A stretch of DNA of 64,000 bases from Hyphomonadaceae bacterium (GCA_024742355.1 JANSYM010000012.1:1-64000), one strand, 5' to 3'. Counted from the stretch's first letter, positions 15,742 through 25,208 are shown. Notes: generated from the sequence alone by a model not told the origin. Translations and numbers: made by a program.

Positions 15742-17538
15742 ATGAAGCCAACTGATACCGGCAACCCGGACTACTTTCATAAAGTCGTCGATTGCCAATG
15801 GGCCTGCCCCGCCCACACGCCTGTTCCGAATTATATCCGCTTGATCGCCCAAGGGCGCTACAGCGACGCCTATATGGTGAACCGCGCCTCGAACGTGTTT
15901 CCAGGTGTTCTCGGCCGCGTCTGCGACCGCCCGTGCGAGCCGGCCTGCCGCCGCACGCGGGTTGAGGAAAAGCCAGTTGCGATCTGCCGCCTGAAACGTG
16001 TCGCCGCTGATCACCGCGATGACATTCGCGACCGCCTGCCCAAGAAACCGGCTCAGACCAATGGCAAGAAGATTGCCCTGATCGGTGCTGGTCCGGCCTC
16101 GTTCACGGTCGCCAATGACCTCGCCCCACTCGGCTATGAGTGCACGATCTTTGAAAAGCTGGACAAGCCCGGCGGCCTGATGCGCTCCAACATTCCCGCA
16201 TTCCGCCTGCCGGAAGACGTGTTGATGGACGAGCTCGGCTATATTCTCGACATGGGCGTGGAGCTGAAGCTCGGTACGCCCGTTGAGAGCATGAGCGCGC
16301 TTCTGAAAGAAGGTTATGACGCGGTCTTCGTCGGAACCGGTGCACCCAAAGGCAAGGATCTCGGCCTGCCCGGCCGCGATGAGTGCCAGGACAATATCCA
16401 TATCGGCATCAACTGGCTGGAAGAAGTGGCCTTCGAGCACACTGACAAGATTGGCGAGAAAGTCCTGATCATCGGCGTCGGCAACACCGCCATGGATTGT
16501 TGCCGGACCTCGCTGCGTCTCGGCGCCAGCGATGTGAAAGTCATGGCGCGCAAGCCGCGCGCCTTCTTCAAGGCCTCCGACTGGGAACTTGAGGACGCTG
16601 AAGAAGAGAATGTCGAAATCCTGGTCAATCATTCGCCCAAGGCCTTCGTGCATGAGAATGGCAAGCTGACGGGCATGCTGTTCGAGCGCATGGAGTATGA
16701 CCTCGACGAAGCTGGCCGGATCACCGATCAACGCGTCGTCGGCGAAGAGATGATCCCGTGCGACGATGTCATCCTGGCAATCGGTCAGGAGAATGCCTTC
16801 CCCTGGATCGAGGCCGAGGCCGGTATCGAATTCGACAAATGGAGCGTGCCGGTTGTCGACAAGGTCACGCACGAATCGACCCGCAAAGGCGTATTCTTCG
16901 GCGGCGACTCCGCCTTTGGCCCGCTCAACATTATCTGGGCCGTGGAGCATGGTCACCAGGCCGCGATTTCGATCCACAATCATTGCCGCGGCTTACCGCT
17001 GACCGATCGCCTGCCCGACCAGATCAATCTCGCTTCCGCCAAGATGGGCATGGCGGAATGGCGCTATTCCAACGCCTTTGACGACGCGCCGCGCCGCAAG
17101 ATGGAACATGTCGAGCTGGTCGAGCGTTTCAAGAAAATCGACACCGAAGTTGAGCTCGGCTTTTCGGCCGAACAGATTGCGACTGAGGTTCAGCGTTGCC
17201 TGAACTGCGACGTGCACACGGTGTTTGAGGCCCCGCTCTGTGAAGAGTGCGATGCCTGTATCGATGTCTGCCCGGTAGAGTGCCTCTCCATCACCCCGAA
17301 CGCCGAGAGCGAAGCCGACTTGCGCGCCGCGCTTTCAGCGTCTGATCCGACCGTTGATCAGGACCTGTTCGTGTCATCGGCGCTGCCGCTGACCGGTCGG
17401 GTGATGATCAAGGACGAGAATATTTGCCTGCATTGCGGCCTTTGTGCCGAGCGTTGCCCGACTTCGGCCTGGGACATGAAGGAAGGCGTTATCAAGATCC
17501 ACCACGCGGCGGATCAATTGGAACCGACAGAGGCCTGA
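15742..17538 (+). CDS. FAD/NAD(P)-dependent oxidoreductase with ferredoxin domains, partner of the 2-oxoacid oxidoreductase
   Basis: The protein has 598 residues. An N-terminal cysteine-rich Fer4 domain (CQWACPAHTPVPNYI and CDRPCEPACRR) is like that of the glutamate synthase small subunit and dihydropyrimidine dehydrogenase. The FAD site is KKIALIGAGPASFTVANDL near residue 110 and the NAD(P) site is VLIIGVGNTAMDCCRTSL near 242. The C-terminus adds two [4Fe-4S] ferredoxin motifs, near 489-515 (CEECDACIDVCPVECL) and near 558-570 (CLHCGLCAERCP). It probably passes electrons from the downstream KorAB enzyme to NAD(P). One base separates its stop from korA. Confidence 0.88.
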   Translation: MKPTDTGNPDYFHKVVDCQWACPAHTPVPNYIRLIAQGRYSDAYMVNRASNVFPGVLGRVCDRPCEPACRRTRVEEKPVAICRLKRVAADHRDDIRDRLPKKPAQTNGKKIALIGAGPASFTVANDLAPLGYECTIFEKLDKPGGLMRSNIPAFRLPEDVLMDELGYILDMGVELKLGTPVESMSALLKEGYDAVFVGTGAPKGKDLGLPGRDECQDNIHIGINWLEEVAFEHTDKIGEKVLIIGVGNTAMDCCRTSLRLGASDVKVMARKPRAFFKASDWELEDAEEENVEILVNHSPKAFVHENGKLTGMLFERMEYDLDEAGRITDQRVVGEEMIPCDDVILAIGQENAFPWIEAEAGIEFDKWSVPVVDKVTHESTRKGVFFGGDSAFGPLNIIWAVEHGHQAAISIHNHCRGLPLTDRLPDQINLASAKMGMAEWRYSNAFDDAPRRKMEHVELVERFKKIDTEVELGFSAEQIATEVQRCLNCDVHTVFEAPLCEECDACIDVCPVECLSITPNAESEADLRAALSASDPTVDQDLFVSSALPLTGRVMIKDENICLHCGLCAERCPTSAWDMKEGVIKIHHAADQLEPTEA

Positions 17539-17539
17539 T

Positions 17540-19351
17540 ATGAGCGGACCAGGACTAAACGATTTTGTCATCAAGATCGGGACCGTAAACGGAACCGGTT
17601 CGGCCAGTGCCAACGGCCTGCTGATGAAGTCGATCTTCCGGATGGGCATTCCAGTGGTCGGCAAGAATGTGTTCCCGTCAAACATCCAGGGCCTGCCGAC
17701 CTGGTATGAAATCCGTGTCTCGGGCGACGGCCATGCCGGACGCTCCGGCGAGGTCCACATGATGGTGGCGATGAACCAGGCGACCTATGATCAGGACCTG
17801 GCTGAACTCGCGACCGGCGGTGTGCTGCTATACGATTCGACCTGGCCGCGCCCGCAGCTTGAGAACCGCCCGGACGTCACCGTGATCGGTGTTCCACTGA
17901 TGGCGATGTGCAATGAAGTGGTGAAAGCCGCGCGTTCGCGCATCCTGATGAAGAACATGGCCTATGTCGGCGCCGTCGCCGCGCTGGTCGATATCGATCT
18001 CGGCGTCATTCGCAGCCTGATCGAGGAGACATTTGCGGCCAAGGCGAAGCTGATCGACAGCAATATGGAAGCGGTGAAGCTCGGCTATGACTATGTCAAA
18101 GCGAATTATGAATGTCCGCTGCGCTTCCGGGTCTCAGCGCTCGACAAGACCAGCGACAAGGTGATGATTGACGGCAATACGGCCGCGGCGCTTGGCTGCG
18201 TCTATGCCGGCGCGACCTTCGGCGCCTGGTATCCGATCACGCCGTCGACCTCGCTGATGGATGGCTTTGTCAAATACTGCAAAAAACTCCGCGTCCACGA
18301 AGAGAGCGGCAAGAACAAGTTTTGCATCATTCAGGCCGAGGATGAGCTCGCCGCCGCGGGCCTGATCATCGGCGCGGCCTGGAATGGTGCCCGCGCGTTC
18401 ACCCCGACCTCAGGCCCCGGCATTTCGCTGATGAGCGAGTGGATCGGCTTTGCCTACTATACCGAAATCCCGGTCGTTTTCTTTGACATTCAGCGCACCG
18501 GCCCATCGACCGGCATGCCGACGCGGACGCAGCAATGCGATATCCAGACGACGGCCTATGCCTCGCATGGCGATACCAAGCATATCGTCCTCTACCCGTC
18601 CGATCCGAATGAGTGTTTCGACTTTGCCGTGCGCTCGTTCGATCTCGCGGAACGGTTCCAGACGCCGGTCTTCTTCCTGTCCGACATCGATCTCGGCATG
18701 AATGACTGGATGGTCGATGAACTGACCTGGGATGACAATTACGTTCCGGATCGCGGCAAGGTCCTGTCGGAAGATGATCTCGCCAAGATGGACTCCTTCT
18801 CGCGCTATCTCGATGTTGACGGCGACCATATTCCGTACCGCACGCTGCCGGGGACCGATCCCAAGGGCGCGTATTTCCTGCGCGGGTCCGGCCACAATGC
18901 GCACGCGCGCTATACCGAACTCGGCCACGAGTATCAGGAAGTGGTCGACCGCTTGCTGGCAAAATGGGAGAGCGCCAAGACCGCTGTCCCGGCGCCGGTG
19001 GTACAGAAAGCCGCGAGCCAGACGCGATATGGCATGATTGCCATTGGGACCAGCGACGCCGCCGCCACCGAGGCCCGCACGCGCCTGGAAGCCGACGGCA
19101 TGCCGATCGACTATATGCGCATCCGCGCCTTCCCGTTCACGGATGAGGTCGAGGCCTTCATTGCTGATCATGAGGAAGTCTTCGTGATCGACCAGAACCG
19201 CGACGCGCAATTGCTGAACCTGCTGCTGACGGAAACCAGCGTACCGCGTGAGAAGCTCACACCGGTGCTGCACTATTCCGGCGAGCCTCTGAATTACCGG
19301 TTCGTCTGTGATGAGCTGATGAAGCGGATCAAACTGAGGAAGATCGCATGA
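17540..19351 (+). CDS. korA: 2-oxoacid:ferredoxin oxidoreductase, fused gamma-alpha subunit
   Basis: The 603-residue protein joins a gamma domain (about 1-190, with IGTVNGTGSASANGLL and GDGHAGRSGEVH) to an alpha domain (about 210-470, beginning with GAWYPITPSTSLMDGF). This matches KorA-type 2-oxoglutarate or related 2-oxoacid:ferredoxin oxidoreductases, which decarboxylate a 2-oxoacid to acyl-CoA and reduce ferredoxin. Substrate specificity is not certain from sequence. It overlaps korB by four bases (ATGA), and the two should form the catalytic core together. Confidence 0.9.
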   Translation: MSGPGLNDFVIKIGTVNGTGSASANGLLMKSIFRMGIPVVGKNVFPSNIQGLPTWYEIRVSGDGHAGRSGEVHMMVAMNQATYDQDLAELATGGVLLYDSTWPRPQLENRPDVTVIGVPLMAMCNEVVKAARSRILMKNMAYVGAVAALVDIDLGVIRSLIEETFAAKAKLIDSNMEAVKLGYDYVKANYECPLRFRVSALDKTSDKVMIDGNTAAALGCVYAGATFGAWYPITPSTSLMDGFVKYCKKLRVHEESGKNKFCIIQAEDELAAAGLIIGAAWNGARAFTPTSGPGISLMSEWIGFAYYTEIPVVFFDIQRTGPSTGMPTRTQQCDIQTTAYASHGDTKHIVLYPSDPNECFDFAVRSFDLAERFQTPVFFLSDIDLGMNDWMVDELTWDDNYVPDRGKVLSEDDLAKMDSFSRYLDVDGDHIPYRTLPGTDPKGAYFLRGSGHNAHARYTELGHEYQEVVDRLLAKWESAKTAVPAPVVQKAASQTRYGMIAIGTSDAAATEARTRLEADGMPIDYMRIRAFPFTDEVEAFIADHEEVFVIDQNRDAQLLNLLLTETSVPREKLTPVLHYSGEPLNYRFVCDELMKRIKLRKIA

Positions 19352-20403
19352 CCTCTTTCGTCAAACCCAAGATCCGCCGTTCGAATGAACCGCTGAACGA
19401 GCTGGGTCTCGCGCGGGCCGACTATGAAGGCAACATGTCGACGCTCTGCGCGGGGTGCGGTCATGACAGCGTCACGGCCGCCATCGTGCGAGCGTTTTAC
19501 GAGCTGTCCATCCCGCCGCATCGCGCCCTGAAAATTTCAGGAATTGGCTGCTCGTCCAAGACGACCAGCTATTTCATGAACGACTCCCACGGCGCCAATA
19601 CCGTACACGGACGTATGCCGTCTTTTGCAACGGGCGCCTTGTCAGCGAATAATGATCTCGCCACGATAGGCATCTCCGGCGATGGCGACAGCCTGTCGAT
19701 TGGCCTGGGTCAGATGGCGCACGCTATGCGGCGCAATGTGAACATGCTCTACATGCTTGAAAACAATGGCGTTTATGGCCTGACCAAGGGTCAGTTCTCG
19801 GCTTCTGCAGATTTCGGGTCCCTGCCCAAGAAAGGTGATCCGAACGAGTTTTCGCCGATCGATCCGGTCGCGTTCGCACTGTCTGTTGGCGCCACATTTA
19901 TCGCCCGCAGCTTCTCCGGCGACCGCAAGCAATTGGTGTCACTGATCAAGGCTGGCCTGAAGCATAAGGGCTTCGCCATCATCGACGTGATCAGCCCTTG
20001 CGTGAGCTTTAATGATCATAAGGGCTCAACCAAGTCCTATGCCCATACCTATGAATTCTACTCCAAAGCCGTGCACGCCGATTATATCGCGCCGAGCCAG
20101 GAGATTGTCGCGGCCTATGATGAAGGCGAAGTGATGCCCGTCGAGCTGCACGATGGCGGCTATATCCAGCTCAGAAAGATCGATAACAGCTACGATCCGA
20201 CCGATCGTGGCGCCGCGTTCAATCGGGTCATGGCCAGCGACAATGCCAATGAAATCCTGACCGGTCTGCTCTATATCGACGAGAGCCAGCCGGACCTGCA
20301 CCGGACGCAGAATATGGAAACCCGTCCGCTGAACGAGATTCCGTATACGGAACTCAATCCCGGGGCTGAGGCATTGTCAGCGTTACAGTCAGAGTTCCGG
20401 TAA
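19348..20403 (+). CDS. korB: 2-oxoacid:ferredoxin oxidoreductase, thiamine diphosphate-binding beta subunit
   Basis: The 351-residue protein contains the TPP/Mg motif GDGDSLSIGLGQMAHAMRRNVNMLYMLENNGVYGLTKGQ around residues 110-150, and the cluster-binding CAGCGH near residue 30 with GCSSK further on. Length and motifs fit KorB. Together with the gamma-alpha subunit it forms the CoA- and ferredoxin-dependent enzyme. The stop is 3 bases from that of the convergent FAH-family gene. Confidence 0.92.
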   Translation: MTSFVKPKIRRSNEPLNELGLARADYEGNMSTLCAGCGHDSVTAAIVRAFYELSIPPHRALKISGIGCSSKTTSYFMNDSHGANTVHGRMPSFATGALSANNDLATIGISGDGDSLSIGLGQMAHAMRRNVNMLYMLENNGVYGLTKGQFSASADFGSLPKKGDPNEFSPIDPVAFALSVGATFIARSFSGDRKQLVSLIKAGLKHKGFAIIDVISPCVSFNDHKGSTKSYAHTYEFYSKAVHADYIAPSQEIVAAYDEGEVMPVELHDGGYIQLRKIDNSYDPTDRGAAFNRVMASDNANEILTGLLYIDESQPDLHRTQNMETRPLNEIPYTELNPGAEALSALQSEFR

Positions 20404-20406
20404 GGC

Positions 20407-21417
20407 CTAAACCGCCACTACATTTTGCTCGATTGCGCCGAATATGGACTTGCCATCCGTATCCAGCATTTCGATGCGGACGCTGTCACCGGCTTTCATG
20501 AACGGCGTCTTGAACTCGCCGCTGGCAATCTTCTCGATCATCCGGATTTCGGCGATGCAGGAATAACCAAGACCGCCTTCGCTAACCGGCTTGCCGGGGC
20601 CGCCATCGGCGCCCTTGTTTGACACCGTGCCGGAACCGATCACCGTCCCAGCGCTGAGCGGCCGGGTCTTGGCAGCATGGCTGACCAGGCGTGCCAGAGA
20701 AAAGGTTGCATCATCCGCGGCTTCGGCCCGGCCAAACGGCGCGCCATTATAGTCAACACGCAGCGGCAGATGGACGAGATTGTCCTTCCACGCCGCGCCA
20801 AGCTCGTCCGGCGTCACCGCCACCGGCGTAAACGCGCTTGGCGGCTTGGACTGGAAGAAACCAAACCCTTTGGCCAGTTCTGGCGGTATGAGACCGCGCA
20901 GCGAGACATCATTGCAGAGCATGATCAGTTTGATGTGATCGGCCGCGTCGGCCTCGCCGACGCCCATCGGGACGTCATCGGTGATCACGGCGATTTCGCC
21001 TTCCATGTCGCAGCCCCAGGCGACATCGCCGAGCGGGATGTCATCGCGTGGGCCGAGGAAAGCATCTGAGCCGCCCTGATACATTAGCGGGTCATCATAG
21101 AAACTTTCCGGCACTTCCGCGCCGCGGGCTTTGCGCACCAGTTCCACATGATTGATATAGGCCGAGCCATCGGCCCATTGATAGGCGCGCGGCAACGGAC
21201 TCTCGCACTCGCGCTCGTGAAAGCGGAAGGTTGGGACCGAGCCCAGCTCAACGCCTTCAGCCAGACGCGCCAGGCGCGGCGCAACACTGTCCCAGTCATC
21301 GAGGGCAGCCTGCAAGGTCGGCGCGATCCGTGCCGCGTCTGTGCAGCGCGTCAAATCCTTGGAGACAACAACCAGACGCCCATCGCGGGTGCCATTCTTA
21401 AGGGTGGCGAGTTTCAT
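20407..21417 (-). CDS. Fumarylacetoacetate hydrolase-family protein
   Basis: The 336-residue protein has the FAH fold, with DMEGEIAVITDD for metal binding in the middle and a C-terminal GSGTVSNKG...GLGYSCIAEIRMIE segment. In an operon with hpd it most likely acts in tyrosine/homogentisate breakdown, hydrolysing fumarylacetoacetate or a related acylpyruvate. No homogentisate dioxygenase or maleylacetoacetate isomerase gene is in the window. It follows the VOC gene with a 3-base gap. Confidence 0.87.
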   Translation of the reverse strand: MKLATLKNGTRDGRLVVVSKDLTRCTDAARIAPTLQAALDDWDSVAPRLARLAEGVELGSVPTFRFHERECESPLPRAYQWADGSAYINHVELVRKARGAEVPESFYDDPLMYQGGSDAFLGPRDDIPLGDVAWGCDMEGEIAVITDDVPMGVGEADAADHIKLIMLCNDVSLRGLIPPELAKGFGFFQSKPPSAFTPVAVTPDELGAAWKDNLVHLPLRVDYNGAPFGRAEAADDATFSLARLVSHAAKTRPLSAGTVIGSGTVSNKGADGGPGKPVSEGGLGYSCIAEIRMIEKIASGEFKTPFMKAGDSVRIEMLDTDGKSIFGAIEQNVVAV

Positions 21418-21420
21418 GTA

Positions 21421-21972
21421 TTAGCTCTCTTCAGCAATCTTCTCATGCAGCCAGGCTGCGTGGCGGGGGGCCTTTTTGGTCTGGCTCCATTCTTCCAGCA
21501 TGACCGGTGCGACGCGCTTCAGTTCAGCATACTGATCCGGTGTGCCAATATCGCAGGCCAGTTCGAGGCGATGTCCGCTCGGGTCGAAGAAGTAGATCGA
21601 CTTGAAGATGCCGTGATGCGTTGGCCCAAGGACGTCCAGGCCATGCGCCTCGGCACGCTCTTTCGCCGCCATCAATTCTTCCATGGAGCCGATTTTGAAA
21701 GCAATATGCTGGACCCATTCCGGCGTCTTTTCATCGCGCCCCATTTCCGGCTGTTCCGGCAGCTCGAAAAAGGCGAGGACATTGCCATTCCCGGCATCGA
21801 GAAAGATGTGCATGTACGGATCATAGGCGCCGGTCGAGGGCACGTGATCCTCCGCTATCGCCAATTGGAAATCCATGCCGAGCACCTGATTGTAGAACTC
21901 GACCGTTTCCTTCGCATCCTTGCAGCGATAGGCGACGTGATGGACGCCTTGCAGGTTTGGAGCTTCAGTCAT
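21421..21972 (-). CDS. VOC-superfamily (glyoxalase-like) metalloprotein
   Basis: The 183-residue protein has the paired beta-alpha-beta-beta-beta modules of the vicinal oxygen chelate fold: VHHVAYRCKDAKETVEFYNQVLGM at the N-terminus, WVQHIAFKI in the middle, and FFDPSGHRLELA near residue 140. The two His and the terminal Glu (RLEL) fit a metal site. Its place inside an hpd operon suggests a dioxygenase or isomerase step in aromatic amino acid breakdown, but the substrate is unknown. Its ATG overlaps the hpd stop by one base. Confidence 0.82.
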   Translation of the reverse strand: MTEAPNLQGVHHVAYRCKDAKETVEFYNQVLGMDFQLAIAEDHVPSTGAYDPYMHIFLDAGNGNVLAFFELPEQPEMGRDEKTPEWVQHIAFKIGSMEELMAAKERAEAHGLDVLGPTHHGIFKSIYFFDPSGHRLELACDIGTPDQYAELKRVAPVMLEEWSQTKKAPRHAAWLHEKIAEES

Positions 21973-23072
21973 CAGGCAGGCTCCTCAACGTTCAGTACAC
22001 CGCGATTGACCTGATCACGTTCTATGCTCTCGAACAAGGCTTTGAAATTGCCTTCGCCGAAGCCTTCCTTGTAATCGCCTTTGCGCTGGATGAATTCGAA
22101 GAAGACCGGCCCGATGCGTGGTTCTGCGAAGATTTGCAGCAAGAGACGCGGCTGACCGCCCTCTGTGGTGCCGTCAAGCAGAATGCCGCGGGTCTGCAGC
22201 TCGCTGACAGGCTCGCCATGGCCCGGCAGGCGCTCATCAAGCATCTGGTAATAGGTTTCGGGAGGCGCGGTCATGAACGGTACGCCGCCCTTTTGCAGCT
22301 TGTCCCAGCAAGTCACCAGATCATCGCAAATCAGCGCGATGTGCTGGATGCCTTCGCCATTGAACTCGCGCAGGAATTCCTCGATCTGGCCACCACCCGA
22401 CTTGCCCTCTTCGTTGAGAGGGATACGGATCTTGCCGTCCGGCGCCGTCAGCGCCTTGGAGGTCAGTCCGGTATATTCGCCCTTGATGTCAAAATAGCGG
22501 ATTTCCTGGAAGTTGAAGAGCTTCTCGTAGAAGTCGGCCCAATAGGCCATGCGGCCGCCATAGACATTGTGGGTCAGGTGATCGATCAGATCGAACCCAA
22601 AGCCTTCCGGATTGCGATCAACGCCTGGCAGGTATTCGAAATCAATGTCGTAGATTGACAGGCCTTCGCCGTCCTGGGTGTAGCGGTCGATCAGATAGAT
22701 GATCGAATTGCCGATGCCGCGAATGCCTGGAATGTGCAGCTCCATCGGACCCGTCTCGACCTGGATCGGCTCGGCGCCCTGTTCCAGAAGGTGGTCGTAA
22801 GCCTCAGCCGCGTTGCGCACCCGGAAGCCCATGCCGCAGGCGCTTGGACCATGCTCACGGGCAAAATACCAGGCCGCAGACTTTGGCTCATAATTGGTGA
22901 TCAGATTGATCCCACCCTGACGCCACAACTCGACTTGCTTGGAGCGGTGTTTGGCCACTTTGGTGAAGCCCATGGTCTCGAATACGGGCTCGAGCATGCC
23001 TTTTTCAGGCGCCGAAAACTCAATGAATTCAAAGCCATCAAGACCGGCTGGATTGTCAAACAAATCGGCCAT
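21972..23072 (-). CDS. hpd: 4-Hydroxyphenylpyruvate dioxygenase
   Basis: HPPD converts 4-hydroxyphenylpyruvate to homogentisate using Fe(II) and O2. The 366-residue protein shows the iron ligands in [16 protein letters not shown] and FFEFIQRKG, and the usual C-terminal product-site segment [33 protein letters not shown] precedes ATG 23072; an open extension upstream runs through the promoter and is rejected. It is the first gene of the hpd-VOC-FAH operon, with an 18-bp palindrome on its promoter. Confidence 0.96.
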   Translation of the reverse strand: MADLFDNPAGLDGFEFIEFSAPEKGMLEPVFETMGFTKVAKHRSKQVELWRQGGINLITNYEPKSAAWYFAREHGPSACGMGFRVRNAAEAYDHLLEQGAEPIQVETGPMELHIPGIRGIGNSIIYLIDRYTQDGEGLSIYDIDFEYLPGVDRNPEGFGFDLIDHLTHNVYGGRMAYWADFYEKLFNFQEIRYFDIKGEYTGLTSKALTAPDGKIRIPLNEEGKSGGGQIEEFLREFNGEGIQHIALICDDLVTCWDKLQKGGVPFMTAPPETYYQMLDERLPGHGEPVSELQTRGILLDGTTEGGQPRLLLQIFAEPRIGPVFFEFIQRKGDYKEGFGEGNFKALFESIERDQVNRGVLNVEEPA

Positions 23073-23126
23073 AGGACCACCTCCGCGCAATGTTATGAGT
23101 AGAATTGTGGTCGCTATACCAGACAA

Positions 23127-23144
23127 TAGTTGCATATGCAACTA
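23127..23144 (-). promoter_or_regulatory. 18-bp palindromic operator on the hpd promoter
   Basis: TAGTTGCATATGCAACTA is a perfect palindrome. Read on the minus strand, TTGCAT inside it can serve as the -35 box, followed after 17 bases by TATAGC as the -10 box, which leads into hpd. An 18-bp dyad of this kind is typical of MarR- or IclR-size dimeric repressors. No such regulator gene is adjacent. Confidence 0.7.
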
Positions 23145-23246
23145 ATTCACATTTCAAATGTTGCCTGAACCTCATCGAGCGCCTGATTCTCTGCCACCTC
23201 CTGTACAGGTATCGACGGGACGTAAGCGATCGTGCCAAGAGAATGC

Positions 23247-24017
23247 ATGTCCGCTTCCCTACTCGACCAACTGAACCAGATCTGCCAGTCCTTTGCCGAA
23301 CGTCCCGGTGACATCGCAGTGATCGCGCATTCAAAGGTCGACCCGGCCTTGTCGGTCGCCATTAACGAAGACCGTCCCTTCCCGTCTGCCAGCGTGATCA
23401 AAGCCGCAATTGCCTGTGCCGCTCTGGACGCTGACGATCTGGATCTTAGCCGCCCGGTTGCGATCGGCGATCTGGACGACACATTCTACTGTTCCATTCT
23501 GCAAGCTTTTGAGCCGGACGACCAAATACCGCTGAAGGCCCTGATCGGACTGATGCTGATCGTCAGCGACAACCCGGCGACCACTGCCATCCTCGATGCG
23601 GTGGGCTTGGACAGGGTTAACAGCTGGTTACGGAAGAACGGTCTGGCGGACACGAATATCGCTGTCGGCTTCGATGATGCGTCCCTCGGACCGCCCTTGC
23701 GCGCCAATCTGACGACAGCGCGCAATTGTCTGTGCTTACTCCAGCTGATCGATACCGATCCACGCTACGCCCAGATCAAACACATGCTCGCCAACAATCT
23801 GCGCAATGAGCGCATCCCAAAATTGCTGCCCGACACGGCTGTGATCACGCACAAGACCGGCACGCTGAACGGCTTGATGCACGATATTGCCCTGATTGAG
23901 AGCCCTGATGCGGCCTTCCACCTGATCGTGCTGGCGGATGGGCTGCCGGACGATCACGATTTCGGGGGCGACATCGCGCGTTTCTCGCAACAGGTTTACG
24001 GTCTGATGGCCAACTAG
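23247..24017 (+). CDS. Serine hydrolase of the class A beta-lactamase fold, apparently cytoplasmic
   Basis: The 256-residue protein holds the three class A motifs: S49-V-I-K52, S107-D-N109 and K203-T-G205. The omega-loop ExxLN expected of true class A beta-lactamases is not seen, and there is no signal peptide, so an intracellular serine hydrolase or D,D-peptidase is more likely than a resistance enzyme. ATG 23247 is preferred to the GTG at 23232 because AGAGAA lies just before it. It overlaps the ddl stop by four bases on the opposite strand. Confidence 0.8.
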   Translation: MSASLLDQLNQICQSFAERPGDIAVIAHSKVDPALSVAINEDRPFPSASVIKAAIACAALDADDLDLSRPVAIGDLDDTFYCSILQAFEPDDQIPLKALIGLMLIVSDNPATTAILDAVGLDRVNSWLRKNGLADTNIAVGFDDASLGPPLRANLTTARNCLCLLQLIDTDPRYAQIKHMLANNLRNERIPKLLPDTAVITHKTGTLNGLMHDIALIESPDAAFHLIVLADGLPDDHDFGGDIARFSQQVYGLMAN

Positions 24018-25168
24018 CGACGCGGCAGCAAGCGCGCATCCTGCGGCACAGGGTCTTCAAACGTCTTGATCGTGTCGCTCGTCGCTTCGTCGATCAGATG
24101 CTGGATCAGTTCCGGGAACAGTAAGGGCTCCGCCGCTGCTTCCCACAGGAAGAAGCCATAGGATCCGGGAATGGCATTGATCTCGTTGAACCAAAGCTCA
24201 CCGGTTTCGGAATTCGACATAAAGTCGATCCGCGGCGCACCGCGCTTGCCGAGGGCGGCAAAGGTCCGGCGCGCATAATCGTGGATCTTGTCCTTCAGTT
24301 CGCGCGGCAGATCCGGATTGATGTCGCGGGTTAAGGACAGCATGCCTTCGGACGGTTTGAACGTGCCTTTGGTGCCGCCATCGTCTGACAGGTATTTCTC
24401 GCGAAAATCCAGCAGCTCAGCGCCTGATTTCGGGCGCTCGATTGCCGAGAGCTTAATCTCCTCACCCTTGGCGATCATGGCAATATTATACTCGACCAGG
24501 TTTTGAACCTGCGGTTCGATCAGCGCCAGCGTGTCTTTCTTGAGCACATACTCAACCAGCGGCCAGACCTCATCTGCGGTCCTGGCGAGGCCGACGCCGA
24601 CGCTGGACCCGAGATTGGCCGGCTTGACGATAACCGGATAACCGAGCGCCGCTTTGACGTCTGGCAGGATCATATCGGCATCTTCGATCTGCGCCCGGTT
24701 GACCGTGACATGGGGCAGCACGTTCACCCCGGCCGCCTTGACCAGCGCCTTGGTCACGTCCTTGCGCATGGCGATCGCGTTGCTCGAGGCGGGCAGGCCA
24801 GTCACCGGAATGCCCAGCAGTTCAAAATAGGCCTGGATGCGGCCATCCTCGCCAAACGTCCCATGAAAGACCGGAAGCACGCAATCGACCGGCTGGATCA
24901 CTGTCCCATCCATGCCGCAGACGACCGGGCCATTGTCGCTCCAGCGAAATGTCACTTGCTGGCTGAGCGGCGGGCGCGGCTTGTATTTTGAGATATCGCG
25001 CAGGCCTGACCCGATCCAGAACCGGTTGGCGAAATCAGAATAGACCGGCAAAATATCGACGTTTCGGACATCGACCGCGTCCATTAATTGGTGTGCGCTG
25101 ACGACACTGACATCATGCTCTGAGCTGGCGCCGCCGAAAATAATCACAGTTTTGAGCGATTTTGCCAA
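24014..25168 (-). CDS. ddl: D-alanine-D-alanine ligase
   Basis: This ATP-grasp enzyme makes D-Ala-D-Ala. Visible motifs are GGASSEHDVSV at the N-terminus, VFHGTFGEDGRIQAYFELLGIP, KPANLGSSVGV for ATP binding, EKYLSDDGGTKGTF on the omega loop, and NEINAIPGS near the C-terminus. No ATG fits the N-terminus. TTG 25168 gives a normal start (384 residues) and lies downstream of a -10-like TATACT (25203-25208), whereas the upstream TTG at 25234 would lie before that promoter. It stands next to a serine hydrolase and a Mur-type ligase rather than in a dcw cluster. Confidence 0.88.
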   Translation of the reverse strand: MAKSLKTVIIFGGASSEHDVSVVSAHQLMDAVDVRNVDILPVYSDFANRFWIGSGLRDISKYKPRPPLSQQVTFRWSDNGPVVCGMDGTVIQPVDCVLPVFHGTFGEDGRIQAYFELLGIPVTGLPASSNAIAMRKDVTKALVKAAGVNVLPHVTVNRAQIEDADMILPDVKAALGYPVIVKPANLGSSVGVGLARTADEVWPLVEYVLKKDTLALIEPQVQNLVEYNIAMIAKGEEIKLSAIERPKSGAELLDFREKYLSDDGGTKGTFKPSEGMLSLTRDINPDLPRELKDKIHDYARRTFAALGKRGAPRIDFMSNSETGELWFNEINAIPGSYGFFLWEAAAEPLLFPELIQHLIDEATSDTIKTFEDPVPQDARLLPRR

Positions 25169-25202
25169 TTTTTCACCAGTCTTAAGTCTAAGGTCTGCGT
25201 AG

Positions 25203-25208
25203 AGTATA
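25203..25208 (-). promoter_or_regulatory. Putative -10 box of ddl
   Basis: TATACT on the minus strand, 35-40 bases upstream of TTG 25168. No good -35 match stands at 17 bases, so this is suggestive only. Its position argues against the more upstream TTG start. Confidence 0.4.

Noticed and set aside
23247-24017. Antibiotic-resistance beta-lactamase
   Set aside because: No export signal and no ExxLN motif.
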